A stretch of DNA of 64,000 bases from assembly GCF_000515315.1 (NCBI RefSeq), contig NZ_KI911562.1:3520001-3584000 (forward strand), in the 5' to 3' direction. Each line of letters starts with the position of its first letter. Position 1 is the stretch's first letter. This DNA comes from Asinibacterium sp. OR53 (GTDB lineage Bacteria > Bacteroidota > Bacteroidia > Chitinophagales > Chitinophagaceae). Positions 25,473-34,186 of this stretch are shown piece by piece. The translations under genes were made by a program, and so were the position numbers. Under the pieces are notes generated by a model. That model did no database searches. It saw only the letters and a list, made by a program, of their open reading frames with translations, and had not been told where the DNA came from.

Positions 25473-28400
25473 TTATTTTTTACTGCTGTCCGCAGGCGTT
25501 AACCCCTTCAGTGTTGAAGCAGGATTGTACATCGCCTGCATCTGCTGCAATGCCTGCAGGTAATTATCAGCAAACCTCCTTTCATCAGCCAGGTTATCTG
25601 CCATGGTACCACTGAGTGAATTATAATAACGGAGTTGCTGTTGCAGGTCTTTTTTCACCGAAGCAGATACTTTCTGCGCCAAGGCCGAATCGCCGGCGAG
25701 ATAACAGGATTCCAGGAACAACAGCGAATTGCGGTTGTGCATATTGCCCCTGCTGGTCATGCCATAATCGAAATTGGCAGGGTCCATCATCTTATCGGCC
25801 AGGTTCAGCACTTTACGCGCATCTTCCTTGCGCCCTTTGTTGGCGAGATCATTGCCCAGCTCCGCATAAGCCGTACGGATGGTATTCAGGTGCCTGCGAT
25901 TCTCTTCATCATAATACACGCCTTTGATCTGCGCATTGCCGAAAGCGAATTTATGCAGGGCCTTATCCAACATCCAATCTGTATTCACACGGCTGCCTAT
26001 CACAGGCACCAGCCTGAAGCTGAGTCCGTCGCGGCGGAGATACTGGTCGAATCCAAGCTCTACCGATGGCTGGGTGAAATAAATTGGCCTGTTCCATTTG
26101 TTGGCAGCGATCACATTCAGTACTGCCAGGTCGTTCTTCATCAACGCATTTTTGGGTATTTCAAAACGCATTTCAGACACTACACTGTCCGTTGCGTTAA
26201 CGGTTGCATTCTTCAGCACATAGTCCCTGTTTACCGCTACCGACATTTTCTTTACAGGATAGGTATTAACGCTTTCTCCACCTCCTCTGTCTTCCATCTT
26301 CGCAGGGTCATCGTTACCGACATAATTCTTCATCATATCATACAGATCATAAAAACGATCTTCGGGGATGCCGGGTTTGGGGCGATAGAGGATATAATTC
26401 CGTTTATCACCTTCTATCTGTTCAGGCGTCCATACTACATCGATAGGATTGCTCTGGTTCACTTTATAACGCAGTTGATTGATGTACCAGTCGATACCCA
26501 ACAGGCTATAGTTGATCACGCGTATATCGGGTCGGATACCTTCCACTTCCTGTGCGTACCACAGCGGGTAAGTATCGTTATCGCCGAATGTAAAGAGGAT
26601 GGCATTGGGTGCGCAGCTTTCGAGATAATCTTTGGCCAGGTCGCGCGCTAATTGTTTCTGGCTACGGTCGTGGTCGTCCCACTCCTGCTGTGCCATCACT
26701 ACCGGTACTGCCAGCAAACAGATAAGGGTGGCCAGGATCGAAGCGGTAGCTTGTGATGCCGCTTTGCTCAGCCAGTCGCGCACTTTCAATACACCCAATC
26801 CTACCCATACTGCAAAAGCATAGAAGCTGCCCACATAAGCATAGTCACGCTCACGTGGCTGGAAGCCTGCCTGGTTCAAATAAATTACAATGGCAAAGCC
26901 GGTGAAGAAAAACATCAAGAAATTCGTCACCGCATCATCGCCACGCTTTTTGAAATGATAGAACAAGCCTATCAAGCCAAGTATCAATGGTAATGCGAAC
27001 AGTTTGTTGTTCGATTTATTATTCTTGAGGCTATCGGGCATGGCGCTCTGATCGCCATAGAATATCCTGTCAACAAAAGGAATACCGGTAATCCAGTTAC
27101 CATCCCTTACATTGCCGGTGAACAATCCCTGATTATCATTTTGTTTGCCCGCAAAATTCCACATGAAATAGCGGAAATACATCCAGTACGATTGGTAGCC
27201 AATGAAGAACTTCACATTGTCTACCTGGTTCGGCGGCCGCTCATAAGAACCGTCTTTCATCCTGCCGATGCCCAGGAAAGCTGCATAATAATCGGCATGG
27301 TTCTGTTCATTGCTCGCATCCCATACGCGGGGAAACACCATTTTGTCTTCGGGTGCGTAAACGTATTTTTTATCCGGACCTACTTCAATATACTTGTTCC
27401 TCGCTTTTTCATAACGCATGCCGGTATTCTTCACGTCCTTCAGATCGGCAGTGAATTTCTGTCCGTATACCAATGGAAAATCTCCATACTGGTCACGACC
27501 CAGGTAACCTACCAGGCTGATGGGATTGTCTACATTGTACATATCAATGGCCGGATCGGCATTACTGCGGATCATGGTGGTTACATACGTACTATATCCC
27601 ATGAGCATGAAAGACAAACACCATAATCCAAGGCGCAGGTAAGTCCAGCCTTTTTTAGCAGCGAACCGGAATCCATACCAGAGCACCACTGCGAGGAGAA
27701 TGAAAAAGAAAGCGAAACCGTAGAAGAAAGGCAATCCCATACCGTTCACGAACCAGCGGTCGAATGTGCCGGCCATTTTAACGGAATACTGGATCACCCC
27801 TACCTGCACCAGGCCGGTGATCACACATCCCAATACAAAAAAGATATAGATACCTCCATAGTATTCTTTCTTGTCTTTTTTATATCGCTCTGCCAGCAGC
27901 AGGAGTCCGATGGCCGCACCAACGCCCAGCACAACCAATCCTGCCATCGTTCCATCCATACCAATACCACGCTCTTCACTCGCTTCGCCATTGGCAGCAA
28001 TCAAAGCCAGGATGAAAGCCAACACACCGCCAATCAGGGATAACCTGATGAACCAGGTGCGAATCAATTTATAGTTGAAAGAAGGTCTTCTGCGGAAATA
28101 ATACACCATTACAATGGCGGGGATCGTAAGCAGGTTCAACAGGTGAACGCCGATAGACAATCCCATCATGTAACAGATAAAAACGATCCAGCGATCGGCG
28201 CCGGGCTCATCGGCATGGTTCTCCCATTTGAGGATGGCCCAAAACACAATAGCTGTAAAGAAAGACGACAAAGCATATACCTCGCCTTCCACCGCACTGT
28301 ACCAGAACGAATCGGTAAAAGTGTATGCAAAAGCGCCTACCATACCGGCACCCATGATGGCCCAGGCCTGCGAGCCGGTGATCACATCACTGGTCTTCAC

Positions 28401-28718
28401 ATTCATGATGCGACGCGCAAAATGCGTGATGGTCCAGAAAAGGAACAGGATGGTAAAACCACTGGCCAGCGCGTTCATTATGTTCACCGCTTTGGCAGCC
28501 CCCATGGGGTTATTACCAAAAAGGATGATGAACAGGCGGCCCAATATCACAAACAAAGGCGCCCCGGGTGGGTGCGGTATCTGCACCTTGAAACAACTGC
28601 TCACAAATTCACCGCAATCCCAGAAGCTGCCTCCTGCTTCTGCGGTTAAAATATACACGGCGCAGGCGATGGCACAGACTACCCATCCCACCATGTTGTT
28701 AATTCTCTTAAACTGCAT
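25473..28718 (-). CDS. DUF2723 (TMEM260-like, GT117) membrane glycosyltransferase
   Basis: A 1081-residue protein with about a dozen hydrophobic helices in its first 700 residues and a soluble C-terminal domain. The N-terminal ILTAEAGGSFWDCGEF with PHPPGAP soon after is the hallmark of DUF2723, a GT-C fold family related to TMEM260 O-mannosyltransferase. Bacteroidota members probably glycosylate exported proteins from a polyprenyl-sugar donor; that is family inference. Length is normal. A TATGTTTG -7 element lies at 28745-28752, 26 bp upstream of the start, and its terminator is at 25427-25448, so it is probably monocistronic. Confidence 0.88.
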   Translation of the reverse strand: MQFKRINNMVGWVVCAIACAVYILTAEAGGSFWDCGEFVSSCFKVQIPHPPGAPLFVILGRLFIILFGNNPMGAAKAVNIMNALASGFTILFLFWTITHFARRIMNVKTSDVITGSQAWAIMGAGMVGAFAYTFTDSFWYSAVEGEVYALSSFFTAIVFWAILKWENHADEPGADRWIVFICYMMGLSIGVHLLNLLTIPAIVMVYYFRRRPSFNYKLIRTWFIRLSLIGGVLAFILALIAANGEASEERGIGMDGTMAGLVVLGVGAAIGLLLLAERYKKDKKEYYGGIYIFFVLGCVITGLVQVGVIQYSVKMAGTFDRWFVNGMGLPFFYGFAFFFILLAVVLWYGFRFAAKKGWTYLRLGLWCLSFMLMGYSTYVTTMIRSNADPAIDMYNVDNPISLVGYLGRDQYGDFPLVYGQKFTADLKDVKNTGMRYEKARNKYIEVGPDKKYVYAPEDKMVFPRVWDASNEQNHADYYAAFLGIGRMKDGSYERPPNQVDNVKFFIGYQSYWMYFRYFMWNFAGKQNDNQGLFTGNVRDGNWITGIPFVDRIFYGDQSAMPDSLKNNKSNNKLFALPLILGLIGLFYHFKKRGDDAVTNFLMFFFTGFAIVIYLNQAGFQPRERDYAYVGSFYAFAVWVGLGVLKVRDWLSKAASQATASILATLICLLAVPVVMAQQEWDDHDRSQKQLARDLAKDYLESCAPNAILFTFGDNDTYPLWYAQEVEGIRPDIRVINYSLLGIDWYINQLRYKVNQSNPIDVVWTPEQIEGDKRNYILYRPKPGIPEDRFYDLYDMMKNYVGNDDPAKMEDRGGGESVNTYPVKKMSVAVNRDYVLKNATVNATDSVVSEMRFEIPKNALMKNDLAVLNVIAANKWNRPIYFTQPSVELGFDQYLRRDGLSFRLVPVIGSRVNTDWMLDKALHKFAFGNAQIKGVYYDEENRRHLNTIRTAYAELGNDLANKGRKEDARKVLNLADKMMDPANFDYGMTSRGNMHNRNSLLFLESCYLAGDSALAQKVSASVKKDLQQQLRYYNSLSGTMADNLADERRFADNYLQALQQMQAMYNPASTLKGLTPADSSKK

Positions 28719-28782
28719 ACTGGTTTTCTATTTTAAAAGACGGACAAACATAGCCCAATAATTGTAAATAAAATTGAAAATG

Positions 28783-29244
28783 TCAATGATGATCACCGGG
28801 GCAATCGCAGGGCCATTCCCTATCGAGGTCGATGCAGGTAACCACGGTCATCTCATCCCCGCAGGGGGCGAATATCACGCGCAAACGCTGGTTGTCGCTG
28901 GTATTACCTTCCACCGCATATTTATGCCGGCAGGGCTCACCTTCCAGTTCGCTTTTCCGGTAGTTGATGGTTCCGTTTTTGAGTATTTGTAAAATCTCTG
29001 CCTCATCTATATGCCGGCAACCCATTCTACAGCGAACATGCCTGGTATAGTGCATGCGGGAAGGGTTCCGGTTCAACCCTTCATCCTGGATCGTTGTACC
29101 TGTTGGCTCGCTGGGTGAAGGAGCTGTTGCCGCGGGCGGACTGGCCGGCACTACAGGCGTATGTTTATTGCAATGGCGATTCGAAAGCAGGAATCCGATC
29201 AGTATAATGGCCAATAAAAGAGGGACTGTTCTCCGGGAGTTCAT
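28783..29244 (-). CDS. DUF4258-domain exported protein
   Basis: A 153-residue protein with an N-terminal hydrophobic segment (about 8-20), possibly a signal peptide or lipoprotein signal (SNRHC). A Pro/Ala/Thr-rich linker follows. The C-terminal domain has the DUF4258 pattern HVRCRMGCRHIDEAEI ... GTINYRKS ... VIFAPCGDEMTVVTCI. Its many cysteines may form disulfides in the periplasm. Function is unknown; DUF4258 proteins are sometimes compared with small RNase-like folds, but no catalytic role is shown. The 96-bp divergent gap to mtaB contains the mtaB promoter element. Confidence 0.75.
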   Translation of the reverse strand: MNSRRTVPLLLAIILIGFLLSNRHCNKHTPVVPASPPAATAPSPSEPTGTTIQDEGLNRNPSRMHYTRHVRCRMGCRHIDEAEILQILKNGTINYRKSELEGEPCRHKYAVEGNTSDNQRLRVIFAPCGDEMTVVTCIDLDREWPCDCPGDHH

Positions 29245-29340
29245 ATTATACAGGATTAGTGAGGCGAATTAAACACATTTTAGTCATAAAACAGGCCCTC
29301 AACCCCCATAATTCTTATATGGCTTATCTTTGCGCCCTCT

Positions 29341-30615
29341 ATGGAAAAGAAGCGTTCGGTAGCCTTTCACACTTTGGGTTGTAAATTGAACTTTTCCGAG
29401 ACCTCCACCCTTTCCCGGCTAATGGAAAGTGAAGGTTTCGAGAAAAAGGAATTTGACGACCTGGCCGACGTGTATGTGATCAATACCTGTTCCGTTACCG
29501 ACAATGCCGATAAAGAGTGCCGCCAACTGGTACGCCGCATCCAGCGCAAGTCGCCCGAGAGTTTTGTGGTGATCACCGGCTGCTATGCCCAGCTCAAACC
29601 AAAAGAGATCGCTTCTATTCCGGGGGTTGACCTGGTATTGGGCGCCGCAGAAAAATTCAACATCGCCCAACACATCAATGAACTGGCCAAAGGCAACGAT
29701 GCCAAAGTATGCAGTTGCGACATTGAAGAAGTGAGTGGTTTCAATGCTTCTTTTTCCCAGAACGACAGAACCCGCACTTTCCTGAAAGTACAGGATGGAT
29801 GTGATTATACCTGTTCCTTTTGTACCATTCCAATGGCAAGGGGCAAGAGCCGGAGTGACAGTATTGCCAACGTGGTAAAACATGCTACCCAACTGGCAGC
29901 CGATGGCGTTAAAGAGATCGTACTTACGGGTGTGAACCTCGGCGATTTTGGCAAGGGCCCCGATGGCGGCAGGCATGAAGAAGATTTCTTCAGTCTTGTA
30001 CAGAAACTCGATAAAGTGGCCGGTATTGAGCGTTACCGTATCTCATCCATCGAACCCAACCTGCTCACCAACGATATCATTGTCTTCGTGGCCAACAGCA
30101 ATAAATTCATGCCGCATTTTCATATTCCCCTGCAAAGCGGCAGTAATGAAATATTGGGATTAATGCGCAGGCGCTATCGCAGGGAACTCTATGCCGAACG
30201 CGTTGGCCTTATTAAAACGTTGATGCCGCATTGTGCCATTGGAGTGGATGTAATTGTGGGATTCCCGGGAGAAACAGATAAACATTTCCAGGAAACTTTT
30301 GATTTCCTGCACGAACTGGATGTATCGTACCTGCACGTATTTACCTACTCTGAACGCGATCATACCAAAGCACTGGAAATACAGCCGGTGGTTCCCATAC
30401 CCGTTCGCAATGAAAGAAATAAAACTTTGCGAAACTTATCTTATATGAAGCTGCAATATTTTACGCAGCAGCAAAGTGGACAAACACGTAAAGTATTATT
30501 TGAAGGATTTGACAAGCATGGTATGATGGAAGGCTATACCGATAACTATATCCGTGTGAGCACGCCTTATCGCGGAGAATGGGCGAATCAGATCATTGAC
30601 TGGGAACTCCGGTAA
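29341..30615 (+). CDS. mtaB: tRNA t6A37 methylthiotransferase MtaB
   Basis: A 424-residue radical-SAM methylthiotransferase that adds a 2-methylthio group to t6A37 of ANN-decoding tRNAs. The N-terminal UPF0004 domain supplies Cys14, Cys50 and Cys81 for one 4Fe-4S cluster. The radical-SAM CxxxCxxC is Cys154, Cys158 and Cys161 (CDYTCSFC). The C-terminal TRAM-like region is present. HTLGCKLN at the start is typical of MtaB rather than MiaB or RimO. A TATCTTTG -7 element at 29325-29332 ends 8 nt before the ATG, so the transcript is probably almost leaderless. Confidence 0.92.
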   Translation: MEKKRSVAFHTLGCKLNFSETSTLSRLMESEGFEKKEFDDLADVYVINTCSVTDNADKECRQLVRRIQRKSPESFVVITGCYAQLKPKEIASIPGVDLVLGAAEKFNIAQHINELAKGNDAKVCSCDIEEVSGFNASFSQNDRTRTFLKVQDGCDYTCSFCTIPMARGKSRSDSIANVVKHATQLAADGVKEIVLTGVNLGDFGKGPDGGRHEEDFFSLVQKLDKVAGIERYRISSIEPNLLTNDIIVFVANSNKFMPHFHIPLQSGSNEILGLMRRRYRRELYAERVGLIKTLMPHCAIGVDVIVGFPGETDKHFQETFDFLHELDVSYLHVFTYSERDHTKALEIQPVVPIPVRNERNKTLRNLSYMKLQYFTQQQSGQTRKVLFEGFDKHGMMEGYTDNYIRVSTPYRGEWANQIIDWELR

Positions 30616-30619
30616 AAAT

Positions 30620-31126
30620 TTATACCACAGACAGGTATTCCGCCGGAAACTCCACCACCATCACCTGCCCCAGGCTTTGCAGCTTCACAAACACTTTTTT
30701 CTTTCCACCCCTGATCACGGTTCCTTCATTGCCCATGAATACGCCGTAGTTCACTTTGATCTTCATTTCATCCATGAACCCCTGTTCGGATAATACAGAG
30801 ATGCTGGCATCTTTTTCTGCAAGGTATTTTTTGATGGTAGCTACTTCTTCATCACGGATCACGGCCGGCCGGCCCAGGTAATAAACAAAATTCAGGATAC
30901 CGTCTGTAGCGAGCACTTTTGTTCTTTCGGTATCAGCTATCCGAACAAAGACATAGGATTTGAAAAGCGGGTCTTCAATCACTTTTTTACGGTCGCTCCA
31001 CTGCCGTTCTACCTTCTGTAAAGGGCACCAGCTTTCGATGCCCTTTTTCAACAACAGTGCATCGATTTTTTTTTCCCAGCGTGGCTTAGTATAAAGGGCA
31101 AACCATTTTTTGCTCTGCTCTGTCAT
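30620..31126 (-). CDS. UpxY/NusG-like transcription antiterminator
   Basis: A 168-residue NusG-family protein. The N-terminal NGN domain includes KWFALYTKPRWEKK and PLFKSYVFVRI; the C-terminal KOW-like region includes VMGNEGTVIRGGKKKVFVKL. UpxY-type factors normally sit first in capsule or exopolysaccharide operons and prevent premature termination there. Here it follows a C-terminal processing protease gene by 9 bp and no polysaccharide gene is in view. It is convergent with mtaB (4 bp between stops). It may be an orphan regulator acting elsewhere. Confidence 0.85.
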   Translation of the reverse strand: MTEQSKKWFALYTKPRWEKKIDALLLKKGIESWCPLQKVERQWSDRKKVIEDPLFKSYVFVRIADTERTKVLATDGILNFVYYLGRPAVIRDEEVATIKKYLAEKDASISVLSEQGFMDEMKIKVNYGVFMGNEGTVIRGGKKKVFVKLQSLGQVMVVEFPAEYLSVV

Positions 31127-31135
31127 AATGCTTAT

Positions 31136-33295
31136 TTATTTGACCACCACATGCGCCTGTTGTGCGCGGGCTACTTCCATCACTGTCTTCACGCTTTCAC
31201 TGATGTACATATCGGATTTAAGCGATTTGAGCCAGTCTTGATAGCGCAGTCCTTTTGCCGTATCAGCATTGTTGTAAAACTTCGCCTTATCATCCTGCAA
31301 AGCACTTACCACCATATCAACACTTGGTTTCAACAGGGTGTTGTTCTGCGTAACCGTTGTACGTATTTGTTTTTGCAACTGGCGATATTTTTCCAGGTTG
31401 AGGCTGGCTGGTTCATCGGTTACTTTAGAAAGCCAGAGCAGGTTACTGTTCAGCAATGTGAGCGATGCATTTTGTTTGATACGGTCGTTCTCATGGTGAA
31501 TCACCGATACATAAGGCAGGTCGCCTTTCCATAACTGGTAAGCGGCTTTGGGGATCTCATCCCAGGGCAATGCAGCAGGATTGTCTTTTTCCCTGATCTT
31601 CAGGTACTCGTATGTATCGGGCAGGATCACATCGGGTGTTACGCCTTTCAGTTGCGTAGATCCGCCATTGACACGGTAAAATTTCTGGAAAGTGAGTTTC
31701 ATCGCACCCAATTCTGTGCGGCCACTGTAAGGGTCTATGCGATTGCCAAAAGGAATTGGCTTTTGCACGGTTCCTTTACCATAAGTAGAAGAACTTCCTA
31801 TGATGATACCCCGCTTATAATCCTGTATGGCCGCAGCAAATATTTCACTGGCCGAAGCGCTGAGCTCGTTTACCATCACCGCCAGCGGTCCATCGTAAAT
31901 AGCACCCTGTTGCTTGTCGCTCAATACAGATGAACGGCCATCTCTTTCACGCACCTGTACTACCGGGCCCTGGTTTACGAACAGTCCCACCATCTGCACC
32001 ACTTCATAGAGATAACCGCCGCCATTGCTGCGCACATCTATGATAATGCCTTTCACATTCTCTGCTTTCAGTTTGTTTACTTCACGCGCTACATCTTCTG
32101 AGCAACGCGGGCCATTTTCTTTTTCAAAATCGGCATAGAAATCGGGCAGGTAGATATAGCCTATTTTATCTTTTCCCTCTCCGATCACTGCGCTGCGTAC
32201 ATAAGTTTCATCGAGCACAATCTCATCCCGTATCATAGATACCACTTTAACGGTACCATCTGTTTTTTTCAGTGTCAGCCTTACTTCCGTTCCTTTGTTT
32301 CCGCGGATTAACTTCACCGCATCTGTGGTTTCATAACCGGTAACATCTACCGGCTCTGCACTACCCTGCGCTACTTTGATGATCACATCATTCACCGCTA
32401 TTTCTCCCGACTTCCACGCGGCGCCACCGGTCTGGATGCTCACGATCTTGATGCCGTAATCGTCCTGACCCAGTTGCGCGCCAATACCATAAAAACGTCC
32501 GCTCATCTGCTCATCGAAAGAACGCTTTTCAGTAGGCGGCATATAATCCGTATGCGGATCCATCAGTCCGGTAATAGCATTGATAAACGCCGAAAAACGC
32601 TGGTTCTCCGTAAATGTTGCCCGGAGCCTGTCGTAACGTTTATCCATGTACTTGAGTATCTTACTACGCGCTTCTTTTTCAAGCTCGGCATCTGATTTCA
32701 CCACGAAATTTTTTTGTCCTTTGTTCTTTTCACGCAGGTCCAGCAGATCTGCATAACGCTCCAGCGTATGAAATTTCAACTGTTTGCGCAGCCTGTCTTT
32801 CCGCTCGGCTTCTGAAGCGGCATACTGCAACTTGTCTGCATCCAACACCACGGTTTCGTTGGTGTTGAAATCAAACGGTTTGGAAAGTATCTCCTTATAA
32901 AGGGATACTACCTGTTCAATGCGCTTATCATAAATCGCGCTTACCGCGGGTTCAAATTCTATGGGTGCTCCATGTATTTCATCATCGATGCGCAATTCAT
33001 ATTTTTTCAATGAATCGAGATCGGCTTTCAGGAACATTGTTTTATCGGGATCCAGATCTTCCAGGTATTTCTGGAACACCTGTTTAGAGAATGCATCGTT
33101 GATATCTTTGGGACTATAGTGTTGCTTTTCCAATAAATATCCAACCGTTGATAATAATTGCTGGCGCTGTGCGGCCGATACATCGGTTCCACCCAGCCAC
33201 TTATTTCTGAATGCAAAAAATAAACCTCCGAATAAGGCCACAGCCAGTATCAACAACCCTTTTCTACTCTTCATAAATCGTATAAATTTTGGCAT
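31136..33295 (-). CDS. C-terminal processing peptidase (Tsp/Prc-like, S41)
   Basis: About 719 residues from the ATG at 33295; another in-frame ATG at 33274 is equally possible and the open frame continues upstream. A membrane anchor or signal (GLLILAVALFGGLFF) is followed by a helical N-terminal region, a PDZ domain (around GAQLGQDDYGIKIVSIQTGG), and the S41 protease domain. The nucleophile serine lies in NELSASASEIF, with the general-base lysine in TYGKGTVQ about 25 residues later. A DUF3340-type C-terminal domain is present, as in E. coli Tsp. It degrades or trims periplasmic proteins from their C-termini. The UpxY gene follows 9 bp downstream. Confidence 0.92.
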   Translation of the reverse strand: MPKFIRFMKSRKGLLILAVALFGGLFFAFRNKWLGGTDVSAAQRQQLLSTVGYLLEKQHYSPKDINDAFSKQVFQKYLEDLDPDKTMFLKADLDSLKKYELRIDDEIHGAPIEFEPAVSAIYDKRIEQVVSLYKEILSKPFDFNTNETVVLDADKLQYAASEAERKDRLRKQLKFHTLERYADLLDLREKNKGQKNFVVKSDAELEKEARSKILKYMDKRYDRLRATFTENQRFSAFINAITGLMDPHTDYMPPTEKRSFDEQMSGRFYGIGAQLGQDDYGIKIVSIQTGGAAWKSGEIAVNDVIIKVAQGSAEPVDVTGYETTDAVKLIRGNKGTEVRLTLKKTDGTVKVVSMIRDEIVLDETYVRSAVIGEGKDKIGYIYLPDFYADFEKENGPRCSEDVAREVNKLKAENVKGIIIDVRSNGGGYLYEVVQMVGLFVNQGPVVQVRERDGRSSVLSDKQQGAIYDGPLAVMVNELSASASEIFAAAIQDYKRGIIIGSSSTYGKGTVQKPIPFGNRIDPYSGRTELGAMKLTFQKFYRVNGGSTQLKGVTPDVILPDTYEYLKIREKDNPAALPWDEIPKAAYQLWKGDLPYVSVIHHENDRIKQNASLTLLNSNLLWLSKVTDEPASLNLEKYRQLQKQIRTTVTQNNTLLKPSVDMVVSALQDDKAKFYNNADTAKGLRYQDWLKSLKSDMYISESVKTVMEVARAQQAHVVVK

Positions 33296-33407
33296 TTGCT
33301 GCAAGATAGGTACCAAAAATAGCTGAAAAAGGCCGTACCTTATATCCGTACAACCCAATTAACAAAGGTTTGCAAGCTGGCGGGTAAAAAAAAGCCCATT
33401 CCCTGGT

Positions 33408-33437
33408 ATTGACTAAAGCGGTTTTACCTTACTTTTG
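33408..33437 (+). promoter_or_regulatory. Promoter of tRNA-His
   Basis: ATTG at 33408-33411 (consensus TTTG) is separated by 18 nt from TACTTTTG at 33430-33437, the Bacteroidota -33/-7 pair. The tRNA begins 15 nt after the -7 element. Confidence 0.7.
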
Positions 33438-33451
33438 CAAACCCAATAAAC

Positions 33452-33527
33452 GGAGAGCGTAGCTCAGTTGGTTAGAGCGTCAGTTTGTGGCACTGAAGGC
33501 CGTGGGTTCGAGACCCATCGTTCTCCC
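33452..33527 (+). tRNA. tRNA-His (anticodon GTG)
   Basis: A full cloverleaf can be drawn. The acceptor stem GGAGAGCG pairs with CGTTCTCC and includes the extra G-1:C73 pair diagnostic of tRNA-His. The D arm is GCTC/GAGC, the anticodon stem TCAGT/ACTGA with loop TTGTGGC (anticodon GTG), and the T arm GTGGG-TTCGAGA-CCCAT. CCA is not encoded. It has its own promoter just upstream and a strong hairpin just downstream. Confidence 0.97.
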
Positions 33528-33530
33528 GCT

Positions 33531-33561
33531 AAAACCTATAAGGATCGTCCTTATAGGTTTT
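33531..33561. terminator. Rho-independent terminator after tRNA-His
   Basis: A perfect 14-bp inverted repeat (AAAACCTATAAGGA, loop TCG, TCCTTATAGGTTTT) immediately after the tRNA and 14 bp before the DUF445 gene. T-rich on both strands, so it may act in both directions. Confidence 0.93.
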
Positions 33562-33575
33562 TAAATTTTAGTAAG

Positions 33576-34043
33576 ATGCATTACACTTTGATCCTGATCC
33601 CCTTTATTTCGGCTTTTATCGGATGGTTTACCGTATGGATGGGCGTTCGGCTGCTTTTCCGCTCCGGCAAGTCTTTGTTTTCGTTCGATGAGATCAGGCG
33701 AAAAATTACCCACCCCGATAATGTGCAGCAGATCATGCCCCTGGTAGAGGCCCATATCGACCATTTTCTGCGCGAGAAACTGTCCGCCGAAATGCCCATG
33801 ATCAGCATGTTCATCGGTGAAAAGACCATCCAGCAGTTGAAGGGTATCTTCATTGCCGAGATCCAGACCCTTTTCCCCGATATGCTATCGCAGTACCTGG
33901 ATAAGCTCGAGCGTGAACTGGACCTCAAAAAGATACTGGCGGTACAGCTCCGAAAGCCCTTGCGCAAAGCCCGGATAATGGCCGGGGTATTTGGCTTCGC
34001 AGTAGGGTTGGTACAGGCCGGTTTACTACTCTTTTGGCGCTGA
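33576..34043 (+). CDS. DUF445-family membrane protein
   Basis: A 155-residue protein starting at ATG 33576; the frame upstream runs through the tRNA and is ignored. N-terminal helix HYTLILIPFISAFIGWFTVW, then the charged amphipathic region typical of DUF445 (IRRKITHPDNVQQIMPLVEA) and a C-terminal helix. It is short compared with typical DUF445 proteins (about 200-420), covering the conserved N-terminal core. Function is unknown; the family is membrane-associated. Confidence 0.8.
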   Translation: MHYTLILIPFISAFIGWFTVWMGVRLLFRSGKSLFSFDEIRRKITHPDNVQQIMPLVEAHIDHFLREKLSAEMPMISMFIGEKTIQQLKGIFIAEIQTLFPDMLSQYLDKLERELDLKKILAVQLRKPLRKARIMAGVFGFAVGLVQAGLLLFWR

Positions 34044-34186
34044 TCACCGATGTTCAGCCCTTTTATTCCAGCCTTCACCCAGAACTCACCCATTCAGGAT
34101 TGCCTAATGACCGCTTATATAATGAAGCCGCGGTCAGGGATAGCGGCTGCGCAATTTTGCAGTGTATTTCACTATAAAAGATCATC

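Noticed and set aside
25635-26651. Large plus-strand ORF opposite the DUF2723 gene
   Set aside because: Antisense shadow; the minus-strand frame has strong family motifs and a terminator.
33452-33527. tRNA lacking CCA as a defect
   Set aside because: Bacteroidota tRNA genes often do not encode CCA; the cloverleaf is otherwise complete.
33468-33575. N-terminal extension of the DUF445 protein
   Set aside because: It would translate through tRNA-His and its terminator.
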